A stretch of 64,000 nucleotides of DNA from Erythrocercus mccallii. Its lineage: Eukaryota; Chordata; Aves; Passeriformes; Dicruridae. Location of the stretch: assembly GCA_013397435.1 (NCBI GenBank), contig VZRG01000296.1, positions 25,972 to 89,971 on the forward strand, in the 5' to 3' direction. Positions within the stretch are counted from its first letter, which is position 1. Every line of letters starts with the position of its first letter. Below the pieces are notes generated by a model, which worked only from the letters and a program-made list of their open reading frames with translations, was not told where the DNA came from and did not search any database. The position numbers and the translations under genes are program-made. Shown here piece by piece: positions 1 to 12,500 of the stretch.

Positions 1-1215
1 TAGCAGGAAGGTGGATGAGAGTGCATTTGAGACCATCTTGGGGGCTGGGGAGAAAGAGAGAAGAGATACCAGAATGGAATGCTACCACTTTATCTCAGCC
101 CAAAAAACTTCTGTGAGAGGCTAAATCAGCAGTGAACATATAAGTGAATGAAATAGGGCTGTTTCTGAAAACATCTTGTTTGCATTCAATTGGAATGCAG
201 GCTGAAACTTTCATTTGCTTAGATCTTTATTGGTATTTGCAGCCCTTGAAGCTGCAGATGTAAGCACAGCATGCCCAAGGCAGGAACAAGGGGAAGGAGA
301 GGAAGAAAGACTGCATTGATCCATATTCATGTTTCTCAGGTGCTGGAAACCACCCAGTGCCAGATGGTGATTCAGAACCAGCATAAGAAAAGGCTGCAGC
401 TGATGCATGAGCCCCTCTGGTCTCAAAAGCCTGTGGGTGAGCAGGACAGACTGGAGGATGCAAATGTCTCAGATCTCTCTCTCTTGTCACCACAGAAACA
501 CCTGAAAGTAGTGCAGAATGAGTACCACCTCTGTGGGAGGAATTTCCTCCCAAATAGAAACATTTTCATGTGACAAGTAGTGGTCAAGTGTGGCCCTTGC
601 AGGTGACATGGGAGCAGGATGGAGAGATGAGCCAGTATTTGTGATGTATTTTCCCATTATTTTAGCAGTAATGTCAGGGACAGCAATCATGCCACCCTGA
701 CGTGCAGTTTAGGGAACCATTGCAGTTGTTCCTGCAGTGTTTGGTTTTTAGTACAGAACATATTTACAGAGAAAAACAGCTTGAGAACATTCTAGGCATT
801 TTTTTTCCTTTTTTTTTGAGATGAAACCGCCCAATGCTCACCACCTACAGTGAGTGTAGATCCTCTGGTGGTGCAGAAAGCACTTAGTGCACCTGGAGGC
901 TGCTCCTCCATGTGGGCTGGGACAAATCAGAGCACAGCAGCTGCTGGGTGCCTACCCCAGTGAGTGCCCAGGCCTGGGATATTCTCTGATAGCCATGTGT
1001 GTGACTGCTTGGGCTGGGGAAAATAGCTATGGGACAATCCCCATCCTCGTGGGAGTAGCCACCTGCTCTTAGAAGAGTGACACAAGAAGGGACAGTGCTG
1101 ATCCTATCTCATTTGTTAGAGCTGTAGGGGTTTTTTGCCTGAAACCTGAGGACCTAGTTCTAAAAATTACCTTTTACTTTGTGGATGTGTTGCAGACTTT
1201 TTATTCTGAAATTTA
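1..1215. other. non-coding stretch, nothing recognised
   Basis: I see no recognisable gene or repeat here. Several short open frames overlap on both strands between about 210 and 690, which is what chance gives. A short T-rich run lies near 800-818. Confidence 0.6.
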
Positions 1216-1408
1216 CAGAATCACAGGATGGTTTGGGTTGGAAAGTACTTTTAAGATGACCTAGTTCCAATCCCCCTGCCATGGACACAGATATCTTCCA
1301 CCAGATCAGGTTGCTCAGGGCCACATCCAGCCTTGCTTTGAACACTTCCAGAGATGGGGCATTCACAGCTTCACTGGGCAACCTTTTCCAGTGCCCTCAC
1401 CACCCCCT
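1216..1408 (-). mobile_element. CR1 LINE 3' fragment, 5'-truncated
   Basis: Read on the plus strand, the segment opens with 'acagaatcacaggatggttt' and then 'gggttggaaag', which is the reverse complement of the avian CR1 3' terminus. It continues through the usual 3'UTR blocks: 'ttgctcagggccacatccag', then 'ccttgctttgaacacttcca', then 'gagatggggcattcacagct', and 'ttttccagtgccctcaccac'. The element therefore lies on the minus strand. Only the 3'UTR part remains, so it is a dead 5'-truncated insertion. Identity comes from memory of the CR1 consensus; the exact subfamily is not determined, and the end near 1408 is approximate. Confidence 0.9.
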
Positions 1409-4400
1409 TTAATTTAAGTAAATTGAAGTCTAAGTCTAAAGAAATATTTGAAGTCCAGCAAGTGTCTCCTCTCTTCTCTCTCTTGTGGTCCTGCTTGAAA
1501 AGGAAGAAATCTTTTAGACATCCTCCCTGGGGCTGTCTCTGTGGGGCACCCAGCTTCCTGGCAGGTGAGACACCTCCTGAGGCCTGGGATTTCTTCCCTA
1601 CGGAGCACAGGACTGGTGCTGTGGGGATGGGATGGTCTGTCAGGGGACAGAGTTATCTGTCTGGAACAGGTCCTTCCTCAGCAGACTGAGGGCTGGTGGA
1701 TTCACTTTATCGCAGTGGGGCTTGGATAGCCCCCATCAGCCTGGAGGAATGACTGGAATTTGCCATGCTGTGCTGGCAGACCCCATGGGTCTTGAAATGC
1801 CCTATCTGTGCGTGGTTTTGAACAATTGGTAGAAAATGAGTCCAAATAAATAGCGCTGCTCAACCACTGACCTTTGCCCTTTTGTCCACAGAAGTTCAAG
1901 AAATTCCAGGGATTGGGATCCAAACATCTGTGTTTCCCCTTGGGAGGTGCCAAAGCATGTTCCTCCCTTGAATCGGGCACGGTACATTTAGAAAATGAGA
2001 TTCAGAAACTACTGGCGAGAGCTGCTGCTCTCCTGGTCGAAAGTTTGCATAAGCTTGGGCATGTATTTATATCTTCATCCTCATGCACTGCATCCTGCAT
2101 ACAGACACACAAACTGACAGGCACTGTATCTTGTAAGTTTGAGCTTATGTTGTGGATGCCAATATTTTTTAAGAAGTGAGGATTTGAGTATTGTCGGCTG
2201 GCTTCTGAGCAGAAATATAGACACTCTGTGCCATGTGGGATGTCCTTAGAGAGCCAAATGTCTGCCATGGTTACAAGATGGGCACAGAGTTTCCAGCAGT
2301 AAGGAAGCAAAGGCCAAGGGTGCCTTAATAGCACTTGGCACTGCTGGTTAGGCAAGTAAATCAAGCCTAATGTCACTTTTAAGGAGAGCAGCTGCAACAC
2401 CATCAGGCTCTAGGGACACTTCTGCACATAGGGGCTGCCCAGCCCATTGGCATCCAAACTTCTCAGGGACACAGGGGATGGCCTGAGACCCTCCTGTGGG
2501 CTGGGAATAGCTAACCCACCTGGTGTGTTCAAGCAGGGGACTTTCCTCCAGGCTTGCTGTCTGTGGAGCCAGCTGATCCAAACTTCCAAGCAGCCTTTAG
2601 GGGACTGCAGAGGATAATCTGGGTGGGTCCTCTGTCTTTTCCATGTGACCCATACCTGGAGCCTTGGCTCTGCAGCAGCTGCCCTGTGAGCTTGGATAGA
2701 GCTCTTGCAGCATGAGTGCTCAGAGCAGGCTCATGACATGACTGCTGTTTCAGTGGCACTTTGTGTTCCCACTCTCAACTGTGTGAAATGGTTGCGTGTC
2801 ACAAGAAACACTTCTCTTAGCTCTGACCTCAATGCCTAAACTGATAACAGCATTGGAGTAGTACCAGTGTGCAGTTTGAGGTTGAAAACAGTTAATTTTG
2901 ACTTGTCCAAGGTGCAGAGACATGTTAGATTTCTGCCTGGCTCTGGCGAGCAAGGTTGTGGTTTAATTTCATCAGCCACCAACATCATCTGTCACATTTT
3001 CAGCTTAGGACCTTGTTTCCTCAGCCAGCAGATACACGAGAGCTTGGGGGTGGTGGCACAGCTGACACCAGAAACCGTGCACCACCTCCTCCTCCTGAGA
3101 GACTGAAGGAGGAACAATAAGTGAGAAATTCCAGAAGGAAAGAACTCCAAAAGTCCCACAACACTGCTTGTTCCTTGTGGTACTGCATGTGCTGAGAACA
3201 AGTGCCTGGAGTCAGACACCTCTTGGGTGCACAGCTTGGACTTATATGGTGTGATAACTGGAGAAAGGAGCAGCTTGGGGTGAAATAAAAATATCAGAGA
3301 ACTTCTACCTTCTCATACCTCATTTTGCAGGTTGAAAGAATAGGAAACCTCCCAGTTTTATTATGGTACAAGTTTATTATTGATGTCTGAGAGAAGCTAC
3401 TTGGAGAAATGGTTAATGAATAAATGAAAAATAATAAAATAAGGAGATGAGCTTCAGTACTTTGTTGTTTAGAGATATTCAGTTTGTCCTCCTACTCTTT
3501 GGAGGGCAGATGAAAAAACTTCAGGTCTCCTGGTGGCTTATTGGGAACAGTTTGTGTTTAAGACATTGCCAGATTCAAGCAGAATATCTCCTAAGGACCA
3601 AAGGAACAACTTGTGACAACCAAGATCCCTACCAGTTTGTCTTGTGTCCACACTGCATGTGTTTTGGATCCTGATGATACATGTAGGATGACTGGAAGGT
3701 GGTTGTTACAAACTGTTCCCTGAGAGGTTTCACCATGACTCTCAGGACAGGATATACAATGCCATTAAAGTAACTTGCTACCAAGTTGCTCATGCTGATC
3801 CATTGCCAATTTCTTTAGCAATACTTCCCCGTGCACTCTCCGTTTGCCATAAACAGGCGCTCCTGCAGCGGAGTGCAGCTGGAATCTCGAGTATATTTTT
3901 GCAAGCCATAAAGAAAAGCAGCGTGTCTCCAAAGCAGATTATAATATTTTGATATTTCCCAGGTCACTTGTGCTCTCAAGTTTTATCACTGACCAGAGTC
4001 TTTCAGAAGAGCACTCATCACACACGTGCCCTAAATAATGTAAGCTCTGTGCTGCTGATATTTATAGCCATGCAAACTTGCCCATTTCTGCCTGCGTTGT
4101 TTCAAAAGAATTCTTGAGGGATTGCATTTTTCATCTTTAGTGTGTTTTTCTTTAGTTCTGAATACCAAACACGTAATTATTGCCATTATTGCTGCTGGAT
4201 ACCCTATTAAGCCTACAAATTGCACTCAGATTTAAAGGTAGAATTCTAATTATAGGTCAGGCTTGGGGAGAAAGGACAGCATTTGGAGGTAAATGTACTT
4301 ACACAAACACCAAGAGAAGTGGCAGCACACACTGCAGTTTCTTCCATTTCATAGAAATGTTGTTCCATTTTTAAGTTCTTGTATTTGAGCATCTCTCTCT

Positions 4401-5194
4401 GAATCTCAGGAAAGGATATGTGACATCCCGTGCCACTGTTTTTATGCAATCACAATGGCCATTCATAGCAGAGAATTGTTTTGGGGTCATCGAGCTCCCT
4501 TTGAATGGCTGCAATGAGTCAAAGTTCTTTATCTATCAGATAATCCCACAAAAGAATTCAAAATTGTCTTATCTCCAAAATACAGAGAGAAAATAGGATT
4601 ATGTGAGTGCCATTGTAAGTGGTTTGCTGAAACAACAGAAGTGTGCAAACTCCTTACAATGTTGTGTAACATTGCTCTTCACATGTTCTCCTCCTTCTGC
4701 TTCTGCAAATCATCCTTTTCATGTAATTATAGCTGCTATTGGCAAAAGGCACTGAGAGCACTAGCTGGCTTCTGGAGAAAACTACTGCTGAGATGGGAGC
4801 ACTTTCAGCTCACAGGAATTTAAAGAGACTGAGAGGCCACTTCTTTCAGCTTTATGCAGTCCACTGAAAAATTATCTTATTGCCCCCTTGATTGTGTTTG
4901 CCTCTACATTATAAATAATAAATCAGACCTCTCTCCTATCCCTTTGTAAGGAACTGTGTTATCATTGTCTCTGGTCACATTTTGTCCACTTTTGGAATCC
5001 CAGATGCTGAATCCAGAGCATTACTCACAGGGCTGTGAAAATTAGACTCACATGGATGCCTGTTACATGGGCGACTCCTTAGGACAGGTGTTCAACCAAT
5101 GTGAGAACTCCAATCCAGACAAAAGATGTGCATACATACCTATATCTGTATTCACTGATCCTGAACATCTATCTTACCACTCTGCAAAGGTCTT
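1409..5194. other. non-coding unique stretch
   Basis: No gene, RNA or clear repeat is recognised. Open frames are short and overlap on both strands. The one segment that stands out is about 3815-3950, which has several CpGs in otherwise CpG-poor sequence and a short inverted repeat (ctgca...tgcag). It is listed separately as a candidate conserved element. Confidence 0.55.
3815..3950. promoter_or_regulatory. candidate conserved non-coding element (speculative)
   Basis: The segment carries clustered CpGs (ccccgtg, ctccgt, aggcgctc, gcagcggag, ctcgag) and AT-rich blocks such as 'ttgcaagccataaag'. Surrounding sequence has very few CpGs. This mixture is seen in some vertebrate enhancers, but no specific factor site is certain. 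It is inference only, with no conservation data available. Confidence 0.2.
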
Positions 5195-5330
5195 AGAGGA
5201 CCAGGTTGGATAGGATCCTGAGCAACCTGATCTAGCGGGTGATGTCCCTGCTCCTGGCACGGGATTTGGAGCTAAATGATCTTTGAAGTCCCTTCCAACT
5301 CAAGACTTTCTAGGAGTGTCCTAGAAAGAT
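5195..5330 (+). mobile_element. CR1 LINE 3' fragment
   Basis: The plus strand reads 'caggttggataggatcctga', then 'gcaacctgatctagcgggtg', then 'ctgctcctggcacggg', 'gagctaaatgatctttgaag' and 'tcccttccaactcaagac'. This is the standard order of the last part of a CR1 3'UTR in sense orientation. The terminal octamer repeat has decayed. It is a short, 5'-truncated, inactive copy, and its boundaries are approximate. Confidence 0.9.
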
Positions 5331-6486
5331 CTAGAATTTCCAATAAAATTGTTTCTCTGGTTGGCTTTTATCTCCTGCTGTGTGCAAGAGGGACAGCATT
5401 ACTGGCTGTGTTTAGGTGGCTTTCAAGGAAATTTAACTTGGGTATTGAAACTGCTTGCCTCAAAAGACTCTGCAGGGAGATGTGGGCTGGCAGTCCTGGG
5501 CAGCAAATGGTTTTAATTCTCTTGAATTTACTGCTTGATGCCTCTGGCTCCCTCCTGCAATGGTATCAGTGACAACACAAGTGTTGGGTTTAGGGTTTGG
5601 CACAAACCTTTGGATTTTTAAATCACAACAAACTAACCCCTGTCTCTGCAGGCTCTGGTGGAAGAAGAGTTTTGCACTTTGCCTGGCACAGGCACCCTGC
5701 GCTGAGTGAGGGCAGTTGAGTCGTGCCAGAGGATTCATTATCTCATGTTCCATCCTTTTCCCATCCTCAGTACATCCTACACTATCATAGGCCAGGCAGG
5801 ACAAAGTTCAGGCAGGAGTGTGTGATTGACATCATGCACCTGCAAAGAGGAAACAGCTGTCTGACTTGTGTGCTAGCTCTCTTTGTAAAACCATCTTCAA
5901 AACCTAAGAGAAGTGAAAACATGTTTCTGAATTGCATAAAAAAAAAAAAGAACAAGCAGTCTTTGAATTTATCCTCCAGGGTTTGCTCTTCAGTGACAGA
6001 TTAAGTGACAGAAGGCAATGTTTTCATGGTGCTGTGTCTGTGGGCAATCAGAAGAGAGAGGAGTTTGCAGCTGACTGCAACAAGGGCTTGGTGAGACTTG
6101 GGTCTTCTTGTGCTGGATCACTTAAAAACAGAGACAAAACAGGGCTCTGCTCCAGAGACAGGCAAAGAGCAGAAGGAAGAGAGGGTTGCTCTCATCCCTG
6201 AACATTTGAGCACTAAAAGTGCAGCGTAGGGATTAGTGGTTCAGTGGTTTACCCAGTACCTGCTTTGGCTCCTGGCAAAGAAAGGATGCTGTGTTTCTGG
6301 GACACTGAGTCCAACGGTTTTTATTTTCAGGATCACCCAGAGACAGTGCCAGCAACTGAACTGAGATATTTTCAGTCTCAGCAAAGGACACTCACCAGAA
6401 GACACAGTAAACATGTGTTTCTTAACCCATCAGTTTCTCAAGAATCTTTAGAAACTTTAGGAAGTTCTTCTGCACATTTAGAACAT
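5331..6486. other. non-coding unique stretch
   Basis: No gene is recognised. A 12-13 base poly-A tract lies near 5938-5949. The open frame running 6244-6507 ends inside the next CR1 fragment and has no recognisable domain. Confidence 0.55.
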
Positions 6487-6575
6487 GTTCACAGACCCAG
6501 GGAATAATTCAGCTTGGAAAGGACCCATGGAGAGAACGTGGTCCAGCCTCCCATCCTTGCCTAAAGAAGACCTGA
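6487..6575 (-). mobile_element. degraded CR1 LINE 3' end
   Basis: The plus strand has 'gggaataattcagcttggaa', then 'aggacccatggagagaacgt' and 'ggtccagcctccc'. These match the reverse complement of a CR1 3' end (hallmark: 'aataattcaggttggaaaggacc...ggtccaacctcc'). Divergence is clear, so this is an older copy. It may extend further to about 6660, but I cannot follow it there. Confidence 0.7.
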
Positions 6576-9500
6576 AAGCCTTAAGTGTCAGGGTCTAAGC
6601 CTGGAGTGTCCCCTCAAACCCTGCTGTTGCAGGGTTCTCCCTTGCACTCATTCAAATTGACAAGTCTTTACACAGTGGCTTTAAATCTACCAGTATGTGG
6701 CCTTTTATTAATATTGCTTCTGTCTAATCTGATCACTTAAAAAGGCTTGACCTTCCCTACTCAAGCCCTTACATCTTTCTGAACTTGTGCTTTCATCTTC
6801 CTCCCCCAAGAGCAGGTGGCTTTTGTTACCACCCCCGTGAGGGGTCAGGGCACTTGACTGGCACAGCACCATGCCCCAAGGCTCAGCCTTGGGATGAGCC
6901 ATTTTGATGAAGGAAAGTGTGTTCAGAAACCCTGGCAGGCACTTTGGTGGCTGAGCAGGCCAAGCAGCCCTGCAACATCATGCAGGAATGCCCCCTGCTT
7001 CATGGGATTGATGCACAGATAATCTGAGTTGACAAATTAAGATCCCACCTTTGTGCCTTTTCTGTTGTCTCTTTGGGCAAATGAGCTTTCTTCTTCACTG
7101 CTTTGCTACTTTGTGCTTGTTTGAGGTTTCCCATTTTGGGTTTCTGAGTAGTAGTGAGCTGAGAGGCTCTTTGTACCTCAAGAACCAGCCTGGTGGAGAC
7201 AGCACCCTGGCAAGTCCCTTCAAGTGCCATCAGGGACTCTGTTTTTGTGCCTTTCCTGCTGGCCAGCTGCTGGAGTTATTTTTTTGTTGTAGTTCCTGGA
7301 GAAGGGCTATTTTGACACACTTAAATCTCGTGCTTTACTTATTTGAAATGCTTTCTGAGAGTGCCTCACACTGGGCTTGACTTTGAAGGAATTTTGAGAA
7401 ACGTTGGATTCTTCCAAGCCTCATATCCCAAATCACGGCCCAAAAAGAGCAAAGAGGAGACTCTGTGATAGTTCTTACAGTTTGGGCTGGGATCTAAGAA
7501 AGAAAACTGCCCCTTCTCAGGCCTGGGAGAACCCTTGGTAAGACATTAAGATCCTTGCAAAGAGCTCATAGCATCATCAGCTCCCAGTCATTCCAGAGGG
7601 TAAGCCACAGCATGGCGTTAATGAGAGCAGTAAAAATCTGGCATAAATTAAAGTGCTTTGACACTCTTTTCCATTGTGTACAAACACCCTGTTCCAGTGA
7701 ATCAGTGAAATCAAAGCAGCACTGAGGGGTCAATTCAGCATTTATGCATGTCACTGGCAGCAGACCCTGCCCATTGAATATTAAAATCTGAAATAAAAAG
7801 GAATTTACAATATTTCTGAAATATTTAGGCCTTTGATGAATAGCTCCCTCAAGATCATCCAGATGCGCTTTTGCTACAACACCATATGCATATAAAAACC
7901 ACATTGTCTCTGTGTGAGAGTATCTGTCTTCAGTGAAGGATGGATATAGCTGCACATTGGGGCAAGTACACGTAAGAAGTCTGGTGGAAATCCTGCACAG
8001 GAAGTGTTCAGCAGTAAAAAATGTGGCCGGAAAATAACAGCAAAATTAATAAAAACACCATTGGTGTTCAGGAGCTTCATTTTTTTAACTTCCTCCTGCT
8101 AAGAAACAAACATCAAACCAAACAGTCTAATTAAGGAAACTTTGTTTACTTGGATAGTTAGTTTAAAAGAGGAGTCTTAGTTCATTTTTGTCATTGTTTT
8201 GCACTGTGCAGTAGGACACTGGCCTGTGCATTCCTCAGATCTTTGCATACTTGATGTAAAAGTCATTTATCACTTAAGAAGGGCATGATCATATTGGTGT
8301 CATTAATCACTCGTCCTGTTAGGACAAGGTAAGAAGGATACTGTAAAAGAACTGGAAATTCATACATGAATTTATCAGTGAAGACACTGACATGCAGAGT
8401 CATGTTCAAATGAGAAATCTAAAGGGTTTAACATTTCCTTTGCAAAGTTAAATGCAGTGCTTTAGTACAAGAAAGCAGAAAAATGAAGATGAAGATTCAG
8501 GCAGAAGTGGAGGGTTCTGGCTTCCCATGAAGTCATCAAGGGCAGACTTCCTGGCCCATGCAGGACTTGACCAGGGAGGACACATCAGACTCTCAAATCA
8601 CACCATAGCAATCATGATTGCAAAGGCCACAGCATCTTAAACCTTTCTAAATCAGGACTGCCCGTGCCGGCCTAGGTGCTCCTGCAGGGAGCGAGGAGAG
8701 GGAGCTGAGCAGACTGAAAATTAATCACCTTTTTGGCCACACCTGACTGACCCATCACCCTCTGCAGGTGCAGGAGAGACATTGCCAGCTCTAAAATGCT
8801 GTTGGAGTGTGGGAAGGTTGTGCAGTGTCACTCCCCAGGTCAAGAGCTGGTCCTACCACGTGCACAGCTTTAGCCCAAGGGACATCCTTCATCTTGCAGT
8901 CCAGGACTGGGCATGGAGCCACACTCCAGTAGCTCGTCTGGCACAGAGGCAGCAGCTCCCAGCTAGAGATGACAAAACCAGCTTGCCTGGGGGTGCTGCT
9001 CACCACTCTCAGCATCCCAGTTCCCACCATGGCTGTGATATATAAGATGCCCAAATGGGCTTTCAATTGCTGGTTTAACTGGCTACATCTTCACTAGAGT
9101 TCATGTTCCCTTAGGAAGCGATAATGAAAATGTGCAGTGACATGGATTTCTCATCTGCCATGCTAATTTAATGATTTGCTAGAGAGCTAGTTAGTTGGTT
9201 TGAAGGGCCAGTTGAAGTAGTTTATCCAATTTACAGACTTAGCTGCCAAGGGGGCACATGGAGGCAGGGCTGAGCAGCAAAATTCAGTATGAGCCTACAG
9301 AGCTTTGAGATATTTTTCCCTGTGAGGGTCTGCTGTTGAAGTCAGACTTTGGGCTTCTGGCTTTCTGACAACAGAGTCAGCATGTAAATACAGTACTTCC
9401 TCCAGAAGGTTTTGTTTAGATAGGTGCTATTAATAAATAAGAAGGTTACTTGATTTTGAACATGATTTCAAAGGTTGGGCCTGGACAACCTGAAAACCTT

Positions 9501-12500
9501 TTGTCTCTCATGAAAGCCAGATTTGGGTTACTACAGGGAGGGAAGCAGAGTTCAAAGTGTGAGGTCCTGTTAGAGTTTCAGGGTTTATTCTTATCTCTGA
9601 ACTGGACAAATCACAGACACAAACCCTCCAGATCCAGGGTGTGGGCAAGGGCTGGTGTCAGGTACATCAGCAAGACAGGGCAGCCCTAGGGCTCAGCCTT
9701 TCCCCAGGACAAGGATGCAATGGCAATGACCAGGGAAAACAAGGAGGGGAGGCAGGTGCTTGTGAGAAGGACATCCCCAGCCCCTGCTCAGTTTCAGCTC
9801 CTGAACTCCCTGTTCCACAGTGCCTCTGGAACAGCACAGCAATCCTGGCTCTGAAAGCTCCTGGGGCCCATTGCAGTGAAACATCGATGGAAATCTGCAT
9901 GCAGAGATGTTGTGTGTGGTATGAAACCTGCTACAGAGGAGGTATGGGGAGAGAGGGAGGGAGAGAAGTGCTTAGGATTATTTCTGGTTTGTACCCAAGG
10001 GTGCCATTTGTTCATATAAGTATCCATGGCAGAATAAAATACTTTTTATTGAAACTTTTTTTTTCTCCTCCTGGCAGCCACTCCACTCCAATTATCTCTT
10101 CTATCGTATCCCTTGAAGCCAGGCTCCAAGGTAAACAAGTGAAAATCTGACAGCTGGAATGCAAAGCCTCAGCTGAGACTGAAAGCTTTTACTAGATCAC
10201 ATTCTGCACATTTATATTGTCTGGGGTATTAGCAGTGGAAACAAAAATGGAGATTTCCTAATCTTACCAGAGAAAACACCTTGCTGCCCCACCTTTGAGA
10301 AATCTCCAGTCCACAGCAAAGACTTAATCCATCTTAATTAACAAAGAACCCAAGCAGGCACATTCTCAGCTTGCTCCTGATCTGGATTTCCCACATTCCT
10401 GAGTTTTGGTCTGTGACTTGCTGAGAAATAATTTGTAAAGAGTCACTTGCTGTGAAAATACACTGTAAATGTTGATTTAGCCTGAAATTTTACTTCAAAA
10501 GAGAAGACTCACATTATGTAGATGCGTCTGGCTTCAACATAATTTCAAAATAAAACTTTTTTTTTTTTAAGTGGGATTTTTGATTTGTTTTTCACTGCAG
10601 TGTTGGATATCACAGTTTAAAATTTTAAAATTACATCCTAACAAAGCAGTAGTTTTGAGAGGACATTACTTTTGTGAAGCCATGAAATTTCAGGATTATT
10701 CAAATCACCATGCTCTTTGCAACACAAAATTTTGATCCTGGGTGTGTGTCTCCTTGAAGACCTGTTGGGCGGGTGGGAGTGGAGAGAAAACCATTGTTGA
10801 TTTTTTCCATGATAAGGAGAGCATCTGAACAACAGCTTACTCTGAAGATAGTTAGTGCAGCCTTCTGCTTAACCACAGAGACATTTTGTATTTCTTCTAC
10901 TGGTTTTTGGACAGAGGGGAAAAATCTTGGTGTGTCTGGGATCATGTTTGCAAGAAACCCAGGTGATCTTCTCAGCCCCTTCAGAGCAATTCAGATTTTA
11001 CATTTCTCCACAGAGAGAACAAAGTCCAGGCTCAGGCTTGCCTGCAAGACGGCTTTCCGAGAGAAAGTCTTCTCCTGCAGAGTTGTGAACCTCTGCTGCA
11101 GCAGCACCATCAGCAAATTGGCACACTGTGAGGCACTGCATGGAAAATGCAGCTGTGCCAGGTTGTAACCATGAGATCTTGTCTGCTCCTTGACCTTGTT
11201 TGCACACACATGTTCTCTTTTCATGTGTTTTCAACTCCATGCCTTGGATCAGCTCAGTGCCCTTGTGCCTGCTCAGTATATCAGGTCAGGTCAGTGATGA
11301 TTCTTGAAAATCAGCCCAGCCAAAAACCTCTAAAACCTGAACTAAACCTATTTTCCAGCCAGATCAGAAAAGCCATTCCACAGAACTTCCAGTGTCACTC
11401 AGCAAAACTGATGAGGAGGGAGAAGAAGACTGCAGGGATGAGACAGTGGAAGAGCAGGACTGTTTATTGGCAGCTCAACCACTGGGGTTAAGCCAGAAAG
11501 AAGCCACATCCTTGGAAGAGCACAGTTTGTATTTGCAGAGTCTCCTGGGACTCTTTAGTTCCAAGTGGTAAAAATTTCTTACGCTGATGCCATCATCTGT
11601 GCTCAATGCCCATCTGCAAATGCCATGAACATTTCTGGGTAATAAGAGCACATCCATCTCCAGCCCACTCCCCTGGGCCTGACACACACAGAGAAGAGGA
11701 GCAGCCATGGTGCACAAAACTGCTCCCATGTTGTCAGCCCTTCCCCAGCCATCTTCCATTTGTGTTATAAAAAGCCCCCATTTTTCATCAGTGACATTCA
11801 GGGAGCTCCACATTTGGCCTGTACAATTCACCAGCTGGTTCTCTGCTGACCTTGCTCGGCCTGGCTCTGCTGTGTCCTGCTCCCACTGCAGATCCATGAC
11901 ACCCGGAGGATTGCTGCTATTTTGTTCCTCCCAGCCTGACGTGCTTCCCACCAGAGGGTGGGAGCTGGGCTGGGTGGAACCGCAAGCAGCTGTTCAAAGT
12001 CTGTGCAGAGACAAAAATCCCCAGCTGTAGCTGTCTGTTCAAATAAACGCTCAGAGGCCAAGGCACTGCAATATGAGAAACACATTCCTAGAGGACATGG
12101 ATTCAAATGGGGTGGCATGTGAAGGGATCAGGGGAGACCAGCCCCATGGCTGTCGACAAGGTACCACACAGAAATCAAAGTGCTGAGCTATGGCCACCTG
12201 CAGGATGCAGCAGGTGACCCAAACTTGATTTTAAAAGTGAAGTACTTACCAAATTGCATGGAAAATGCTGGTATTAAAAATATCCTAATTTTTCCTGGTG
12301 AAAATCTGAAGCTTAGGACTCAGCAGCGTCTCATGAACAACTTAGGGACCTGGAAAATGAGGAGAGTGGCTCAAAAGTATCTTCCTCATCTCCTCTCCCA
12401 GTCCCAAGGCTATGGAGTGCTAAAAAAAGCACCTGGTAATTTAGATGGCCTTTTGAATTTTCTGAAGAGGGTATTGACTCCACCTCTGAAGGAAACCTCC

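Noticed and set aside
9641..10150. 169-codon plus-strand open frame
   Set aside because: It shares its span with three antisense frames, has no domain and is of chance-like composition; only its 3' end contains a splice-like segment, which is listed separately.
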